From positions 1-9,708 of the forward strand of contig CAMYXG010000040.1 in the NCBI GenBank assembly GCA_947303225.1: 9,708 nucleotides of DNA, read 5' to 3'. The translations under genes and the position numbers were made by a program. Source of the DNA: an uncultured Caryophanales bacterium (lineage in GTDB: Bacteria; Bacillota_I; Bacilli_A; RF39; UBA660). Numbering within the stretch: position 1 is the first letter of the stretch; the number at the start of each line of letters is the position of its first letter. The notes beneath the pieces are model-generated. The model saw nothing but the letters and a program-made list of their open reading frames with translations, was not told the origin of the DNA and ran no database searches. Positions 6,370-9,708 of the stretch are shown here, one piece after another.

Positions 6370-6413
6370 CTCCTTTCTATTTTAATTTTAATTCTTATCT
6401 TTTTTCTTGTCAA
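6370..6413 (-). promoter_or_regulatory. Strong sigma-A-type promoter and RBS of the aquaporin gene; decides its start
   Basis: On the minus strand a perfect TTGACA (6413-6408), an exact 17-bp spacer and TAAAAT (6390-6385) precede AAAGGAG (6376-6370). The expected transcript begins around 6378, so the mRNA leader is roughly 16 nt. This is the best promoter in the window. Confidence 0.85.
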
Positions 6414-6419
6414 TTCTTT

Positions 6420-6431
6420 ATTCTATAGAAT
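6420..6431. repeat. 12-bp perfect palindrome upstream of the aquaporin promoter
   Basis: ATTCTATAGAAT is its own reverse complement. It begins seven bases upstream of the aquaporin -35 box, in the 144-bp divergent gap between the corrected starts at 6362 and 6507. It may be an operator or activator site; AT-rich sequence yields such palindromes by chance, so the call is weak. Confidence 0.3.
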
Positions 6432-6458
6432 TCTTTTTCTTCTCATTTGTAGTTTAAT

Positions 6459-6498
6459 TAGACTATTTATCTTCTTTATGATATAATTTTGATAGGAT
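6459..6498 (+). promoter_or_regulatory. Putative promoter and RBS for the nucleotidyltransferase-like gene; decides its start
   Basis: TAGACT (6459-6464), a 17-bp spacer and a perfect TATAAT (6482-6487) predict transcription from about 6494. AGGA (6495-6498) then serves the GTG at 6507 with an 8-base gap. The upstream in-frame TTG at 6489 would lie before the transcription start and has no ribosome binding site. Confidence 0.5.
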
Positions 6499-6506
6499 GT
6501 GATAAT

Positions 6507-7463
6507 GTGGTAGATGAGTTATTAGATATCGATAGTCATGAAGATAAATCTTCTCCTGTTATTAAGACTTTAGAAGGTTCTTCTTCCCCTCAAAATAATG
6601 AATTGATTACTTCAAGATTTCTTGAGTTAATCAAAGAACTTCAAAAAGAAGGAATAGACTATCAATTAACAGGACCATTTTCTGCTTATTTAAAATATGA
6701 TAAAGACTTTGCTGATACTTTTGCTTCTATTCAAATTCATTTAAATGAAAAGGATATGGAACGATTTAAAAAAATCTGTCAGGAAATTTCATTGGACGTG
6801 AAAGATAGACGTCTTTCCTCTCCGAAGATTATTAAAGATGGAGTTTCCCTTGGGGATGAAGCTGTACTAGTTTATTATGGCACTGAGCTATTCTTGGAAG
6901 TTTTTTGCTTTGAACGACTAGTGGATGGTACTATTATTTCAAAAGATTATTATCATGATGATGAGAATAATCCTAGAGCTAGAGAGAGTATCTTTAGTAG
7001 TAAACTTGCTAAAGAAGTATTCGGACGGGATTCTATTTTATATTTTGGTTATCTAATTCCTATTGTATCTTGGGAATATCTTTATCTCATGAAGGATGGA
7101 AATCAAAACTTTTTAGATTTTATAGAAACAAAAGTAGATCAACGAAAGATTTCTAATATTCGATCTCTTTTGAAAACAGATAAAGTTGTTCAATTTGTTA
7201 TGGTGGATGAATTACCTGAATCTAGTCAAATTAATTCTAATTTAATGGAGAATGATAATTCTAAAATTAGTCAAATGCTATTAGATTCTACTAGGGAGTT
7301 TTCGGAAACAGAAAATTTAGAATTTTTAAAAACAAAACAACTCAGAAAGATTGATGAGAATTATGAAAGAGGAGCCATTACTCGATATGCTGTTGTTGTG
7401 GTATTCTTATGTCTTCTTATTCTTATTCTTATTGGATTGATTCTTACTAAATTGTTTTTATAA
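6507..7463 (+). CDS. Tail-anchored protein resembling a nucleotidyltransferase fold without catalytic acids
   Basis: 318 aa from GTG 6507. Residues 1-30 are acidic and disordered. The core (about 33-225) resembles minimal nucleotidyltransferase-fold proteins: helix LELIKELQKEGIDYQLTGPF (39-58) in the place of the usual GG motif, strand FASIQIHLNEKD (72-83) where DiDi is expected, strand TELFLEVFCFERLVDG (126-141), and GYLIPIVSWEYLYLMKD (181-197), which is like the helix region of AbiEii/streptomycin-adenylyltransferase-type folds. The DxD metal site is missing (SIQI), so catalysis is not predicted. A linker (235-290) leads to one C-terminal membrane helix (about 293-315) with three residues beyond it, so it is tail-anchored with the bulk in the cytoplasm. 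The fold assignment rests on pattern similarity only; it may be a different alpha/beta protein. Divergent from the aquaporin; a hairpin separates it from the next gene. Confidence 0.5.
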   Translation: MVDELLDIDSHEDKSSPVIKTLEGSSSPQNNELITSRFLELIKELQKEGIDYQLTGPFSAYLKYDKDFADTFASIQIHLNEKDMERFKKICQEISLDVKDRRLSSPKIIKDGVSLGDEAVLVYYGTELFLEVFCFERLVDGTIISKDYYHDDENNPRARESIFSSKLAKEVFGRDSILYFGYLIPIVSWEYLYLMKDGNQNFLDFIETKVDQRKISNIRSLLKTDKVVQFVMVDELPESSQINSNLMENDNSKISQMLLDSTREFSETENLEFLKTKQLRKIDENYERGAITRYAVVVVFLCLLILILIGLILTKLFL

Positions 7464-7490
7464 ATAGCTTTTTGCTATTTTTTCTTTTTA
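7462..7490 (+). terminator. Short hairpin terminator after the tail-anchored protein gene
   Basis: AAATAGC (7462-7468) pairs with GCTATTT (7474-7480) around TTTTT, followed by a T-rich run to 7489. The stem is short and AT-rich, so read-through into the radical SAM gene is possible. Confidence 0.6.
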
Positions 7491-7509
7491 TGGTAAAATA
7501 TCGAAGAGG
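7472..7509 (+). promoter_or_regulatory. Putative extended -10 promoter and RBS of the radical SAM gene
   Basis: TTGCTA (7472-7477) and TAAAAT (7494-7499) have a 16-bp spacer, with TGG directly before the -10 (TGnTAAAAT). The -35 overlaps the right arm of the upstream terminator hairpin. GAAGAGG (7503-7509) is the RBS, 8 bases before ATG 7518. An out-of-frame ATG at 7514 has poorer spacing. Confidence 0.5.
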
Positions 7510-7517
7510 TTTTATGT

Positions 7518-8411
7518 ATGGAAATATTAAAAAATTGTAATTTATGTCCTAGAAAGTGTGGAGTGAATCGTTATCAAGTAAAAGGGTATTGTCATTCTAG
7601 TAATCGAATTAAGTTGGCTTATTATAGTTTGCATATGTGGGAAGAGCCAATTCTTTCAGGGAAAAATGGTAGTGGTACTATTTTCTTTTCTAATTGTAAT
7701 TTAAGATGCATGTACTGCCAAAATAAAAAAATAAGTCTTGATGGTTATGGAAAAGAAATCAGTAATAAGAAACTGGGTGAAATTATGCTCAAGTTACAAG
7801 ATATGGGAGCTCATAATATAAATCTTGTTACTCCGACACATTATGTTCCACAAATTGCATCTGTTTTACAAAAAATTAAAAATAAGGAACTTCATATTCC
7901 TATTGTATATAATACTAGTAGCTATGAATGTATTGGAACTCTTATGATGATGAAGGGATTCGTTGATATTTATTTAGCCGATTTAAAATACTATGATGAT
8001 TCTCTAGCGGAAAAGTATTCTGATTGTTCTGATTATTTCGAAATAGCAACTATGGCTATTGATGAAATGGTTCGACAAGTGGGATGTATTCAAGTAAATC
8101 AAAATGGATTGTTAGAAAAAGGAGTTATTGTTCGTGTGCTTATCTTGCCTGGGCATACTAGAGATGCTAAAGAGATTATTCATTACTTATATCATACATA
8201 TCATAATGATATTTATATTAGTCTTATGAATCAATACACTCCTGTTACTAAATGTCCTTATCAAAATCTTAATCGAAAACTTACAGAAGAAGAATATGAA
8301 GAAGTAATCAATTATGCTTTAACGATTGGGGTTGAAAATGCTTTTATTCAGGAAGGAGATACAGCAGAAGAGAGTTTTATCCCGAATTTTGATAAAACAA
8401 TCCTTTCTTAG
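7518..8411 (+). CDS. Radical SAM protein of the PflX type (pyruvate formate-lyase activase-like)
   Basis: 297-aa cytoplasmic iron-sulfur protein. The radical SAM signature CNLRCMYC (60-67; CxxxCxxC, cysteines 60, 64, 67) follows GTIFFSN (53-59) and would hold a [4Fe-4S] cluster that cleaves S-adenosylmethionine. An N-terminal cysteine group, CNLCPRKC (7-14) plus GYC (23-25), typical of this subfamily, probably binds a second metal or cluster. Other marks: NLVTPTHYVP (102-111), IVYNTSSYE (129-137), VDIYLADLKYYDDSLAEKYS (149-168), and RVLILPGH. Overall layout matches the PflX family (COG1313), which resembles pyruvate formate-lyase activating enzyme but whose substrate is not established. No glycyl-radical enzyme is visible nearby. 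Length is in the normal range and all cysteines are present. Same strand as both neighbours, with 54 bp upstream and 92 bp downstream gaps. Confidence 0.9.
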   Translation: MEILKNCNLCPRKCGVNRYQVKGYCHSSNRIKLAYYSLHMWEEPILSGKNGSGTIFFSNCNLRCMYCQNKKISLDGYGKEISNKKLGEIMLKLQDMGAHNINLVTPTHYVPQIASVLQKIKNKELHIPIVYNTSSYECIGTLMMMKGFVDIYLADLKYYDDSLAEKYSDCSDYFEIATMAIDEMVRQVGCIQVNQNGLLEKGVIVRVLILPGHTRDAKEIIHYLYHTYHNDIYISLMNQYTPVTKCPYQNLNRKLTEEEYEEVINYALTIGVENAFIQEGDTAEESFIPNFDKTILS

Positions 8412-8476
8412 ATTGTGAAGATTTGATGAAACTTTATTTTTTTTCTTTTTTTCTTGTTTTCTATTCTCTTTTTTTG

Positions 8477-8497
8477 TGCTATCCTATTGTTAGGAGG
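8477..8497 (+). promoter_or_regulatory. Putative extended -10 and strong RBS that set the start of the thioredoxin-like gene
   Basis: TGC followed by TATCCT (8480-8485) resembles an extended -10; the -35 is unclear. TAGGAGG (8491-8497) sits six bases before ATG 8504. Nothing comparable precedes the in-frame ATGs at 8423/8426. The rest of the gap (8412-8476) is a T-rich tract without a convincing hairpin. Confidence 0.55.
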
Positions 8498-8503
8498 TTA
8501 AAT

Positions 8504-9097
8504 ATGAAAAAGTTAAAAGTATTATTAGTATTATTTGCTGCTTTTTTGATTCTACCTTTTGCTGTTTTCGCGGAGGGAGAAGAAGAAGTCCCTGAAGATG
8601 CTGAAGTTGTAGAGACTACTGAAGCACCTGAAGCTACTGAAGAATCTAAAGAAGTTAAAATTTATTTCTTTAGGGGAGAAGGATGTCCTCATTGTCAAGA
8701 AGCAGAAGAATGGTTCAAATCAATCGAAGAAGAATATGGAAGTTTCTTTGAAATTGTTGATTATGAAACATGGCAAAATGAAGATAATGCAAAATTAATG
8801 CAAGAAGTTGCTGAAGCTAGAGGAGAAACTGCTGAAGGAGTTCCATATATCATTGTTGGTGATAAATCATGGAATGGTTTCACTGAAAGCTATGAAGAAG
8901 AAATCCTTGATCAAGTAAAATCTTTATTTGAACAACCAGTATCTGAACGTTATGATATTATGAGTTATCTTAAAACTGGTAAGAAATCTGAAGAGAAGAG
9001 TTCTTCTAATGACGTTCTTGTATTAGGTGTTATTTTACTTATTGTTGGAGCATCTTGCTTTGCAATCTATAAATTAAGAGATAGTTCAAATGAATAA
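8504..9097 (+). CDS. Exported, C-terminally membrane-anchored thioredoxin-like protein with CPHC motif
   Basis: 197 aa. A classic signal peptide, KKLK then a hydrophobic core, ends LPFAVFA with likely cleavage after A23. Residues 24-50 are a Glu-rich, low-complexity acidic linker. The thioredoxin/glutaredoxin-like domain starts with strand VKIYFF (51-56). Its active site is GCPHC (60-64; C61, C64), and the cis-proline loop is GVPYIIVGD (112-120, P114). A C-terminal membrane helix (about 170-189) and a short basic/acidic tail give an outside-facing domain tethered to the membrane. It could be a thiol oxidase, reductase or isomerase for surface proteins; CPHC is the DsbA-type dipeptide. No CcdA/DsbD partner is visible here. 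The ATG at 8504 is chosen because it has AGGAGG and begins a proper signal peptide; the longer frame adds a second hydrophobic stretch with no RBS. Confidence 0.85.
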   Translation: MKKLKVLLVLFAAFLILPFAVFAEGEEEVPEDAEVVETTEAPEATEESKEVKIYFFRGEGCPHCQEAEEWFKSIEEEYGSFFEIVDYETWQNEDNAKLMQEVAEARGETAEGVPYIIVGDKSWNGFTESYEEEILDQVKSLFEQPVSERYDIMSYLKTGKKSEEKSSSNDVLVLGVILLIVGASCFAIYKLRDSSNE

Positions 9098-9116
9098 AGA
9101 GCTTATGCTCTTTTTT
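9096..9116. terminator. Hairpin terminator between thioredoxin-like and LysM genes
   Basis: AAAGAGC (9096-9102) pairs with GCTCTTT (9107-9113) around TTAT, followed by a T-run and a T-rich tail on the plus strand. On the minus strand the downstream tract (ATTCATTTG) is weaker. The left arm starts within the plus stop codon and the hairpin's T-run abuts the minus stop codon (9117-9115). Confidence 0.75.
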
Positions 9117-9708
9117 ATTTTATTTTTAAAACTTGTCCTACGGATAATAGATTATCCTTTAGTTGATTTAACTCTTTTATCTTGGATACCTCGATATTAT
9201 TATCTCTAGATATTGACCATAGAGTATCTCCTTTTTTTACAATATAAGTACCATCTTCTTTTTCTTCCATAATATATGGTACTAGTAATTCTTGTCCTAT
9301 TTGTAATGTTAGATTTTCCAATTGATTACTTTCAATTAATTCTGTTACTGGAATATTATATCTCTGTGCTATTTTCCAAAGACTATCTCCCTTTTGTACT
9401 CTATAAATTGTTTTTATATTATTTAATTCTTCTGTTTTTGGTATCAGAAGTTGTTGTCCTATAGATAATGTGTTACTAGTTAGATTATTAATCTTTTTTA
9501 TTTTCTCTACTGTAGTATTGTATTTTGCAGCAATAGAATATAATGTATCCCCTTTTTCTACAACATATGTTGTGAATTCATTTATACTTATATCATGTTC
9601 TTTTAGAAATAATACTTGTCCTTCTGATAGTTCATCTGTTAATATATGATTCATTCTTTTTATTTCAGAAATAGGAATATTAAATTTTCTTGATATGGAA
9701 TATAATGT
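9115..9708 (-). CDS. LysM-repeat protein, C-terminal part, runs off the right edge
   Basis: Partial gene: 197 codons are open from the window edge to the TAA at 9117-9115. The ATG at 9654 is internal, because the 18 in-frame codons before it encode the first half of a LysM unit (TLYSISRKFNIPISEIKR). Four LysM units are visible; the last three are complete with the pattern Y.V.KGD(T/S)L..I...N...V..I...N.L....L..GQ.L.I. LysM binds N-acetylglucosamine-containing glycans, chiefly peptidoglycan, so the protein is probably on the cell wall or in a spore layer. No catalytic domain, TM or sorting motif occurs in the visible part; the signal peptide or an enzymatic domain, if present, lies upstream outside the window. 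The protein ends directly after the fourth repeat. Convergent with the thioredoxin-like gene. Confidence 0.88.
   Translation of the reverse strand, partial: TLYSISRKFNIPISEIKRMNHILTDELSEGQVLFLKEHDISINEFTTYVVEKGDTLYSIAAKYNTTVEKIKKINNLTSNTLSIGQQLLIPKTEELNNIKTIYRVQKGDSLWKIAQRYNIPVTELIESNQLENLTLQIGQELLVPYIMEEKEDGTYIVKKGDTLWSISRDNNIEVSKIKELNQLKDNLLSVGQVLKIK
9118..9708 (-). repeat. Array of four LysM-encoding repeats (first one partial)
   Basis: Units in gene order: about 9708-9601 (partial, degenerate end GQVLFLK), 9567-9439 (YVVEKGD to LLIP), 9405-9277 (YRVQKGD to LLVP) and 9246-9118 (YIVKKGD to LKIK). Units are 43 residues, joined by 11-residue, 10-residue and similar-length linkers. They are diverged at the protein level, so recent tandem duplication is not indicated. 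Confidence 0.85.

Noticed and set aside
6363..6413. Seventeen-residue basic N-terminal extension of the aquaporin
   Set aside because: The extension is the promoter read as codons: TTG is the -35 box and the spacer yields an RKKIRIK-type peptide with no relation to MIP proteins.
6489..6506. TTG at 6489 as start of the nucleotidyltransferase-like gene
   Set aside because: No ribosome binding site before it, and it begins two bases after a TATAAT box with a 17-bp-spaced -35, so it would precede the transcript. GTG 6507 has AGGA correctly placed.
7414..7433. TTCTTA-type hexamer repeat (about three copies)
   Set aside because: It encodes the Leu/Ile run of the tail anchor and is explained by coding for a TM helix in AT-rich DNA.
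8412..8476. Possible terminator after the radical SAM gene
   Set aside because: There is a long T-rich tract, but I could find no stem longer than a few bases before it, so it is not listed as a terminator.
8423..8503. N-terminal extension of the thioredoxin-like protein from ATG 8423/8426
   Set aside because: No RBS; the added 27 residues come from a T-rich intergenic tract and would place a second hydrophobic segment before a complete signal peptide. AGGAGG precedes ATG 8504.
9276..9464. Open frame of 62 codons on the plus strand, Leu/Tyr/Val-rich
   Set aside because: Antisense shadow of the LysM repeats; no RBS and no family resemblance.
9652..9654. ATG at 9654 as the start of the LysM gene
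   Set aside because: The 18 upstream codons remain open and encode the first half of a LysM unit; no RBS is placed before the ATG.
1..9708. CRISPR arrays, insertion sequences, tRNA/rRNA genes, attachment sites
   Set aside because: I looked for spaced direct repeats, transposase motifs with terminal inverted repeats, and tRNA-like cloverleafs, and saw none. Every stretch is covered by genes or gaps under about 150 bases.

Overview
The window reads as a compact, strongly AT-rich chromosomal segment from a low-GC Firmicute/Bacilli-type bacterium. Supporting signs are purine-rich AGGAGG-type ribosome binding sites, sigma-A-like promoters, A/T-ending codons, an ExoA-type nuclease and LysM repeats. 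Its small, dense genes and many proteins without clear homologues fit the uncultured gut Bacilli that are close to, but distinct from, Mollicutes (RF39- or Erysipelotrichia-like). That placement is an inference. The genetic code looks standard: every visible Trp is TGG, and no gene contains or ends with TGA.

Twelve genes are visible, and strand switches nearly at every gene (- + - - + - + - + + + -). Left edge (1-850): the N-terminal part of a membrane-anchored or secreted serpin (minus strand, cut by the window edge), divergent from an exodeoxyribonuclease III/AP endonuclease. Region 1600-5650 is the least explained part. It holds a two-gene minus-strand operon: a HTH-like protein followed by a 396-aa protein with an HEFRH zinc-peptidase-like motif. 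This operon is divergent from a small von Willebrand A protein with an intact metal site. Convergent to the vWA gene is a one-TM FtsK/SpoIIIE-like ATPase that keeps its Walker motifs but lacks several motor residues. A two-TM protein of unknown family follows.

Region 5650-9708: an AqpZ-type water channel (minus), then three plus-strand genes. These are a tail-anchored protein resembling a nucleotidyltransferase fold without catalytic acids, a PflX-type radical SAM protein, and an exported, C-terminally anchored thioredoxin-like protein with CPHC. The right edge is the C-terminal part of a LysM-repeat protein (minus) that runs off the window.

Architecture: each of the four convergent gene pairs is separated by 7-29 bp and shares one hairpin that includes or abuts both stop codons. 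Several promoters place the -10 box almost against the ribosome binding site, predicting mRNAs with about 10-20 nt leaders. These promoters also show that the longest open frames for the aquaporin, the nucleotidyltransferase-like protein and the thioredoxin-like protein over-extend at the 5' end, so I give corrected starts. No RNA gene, CRISPR array, insertion sequence or riboswitch was seen. The most promising uncharacterised unit is the vWA / HTH-like / HExxH protein cluster with the degenerate FtsK-like ATPase beside it.
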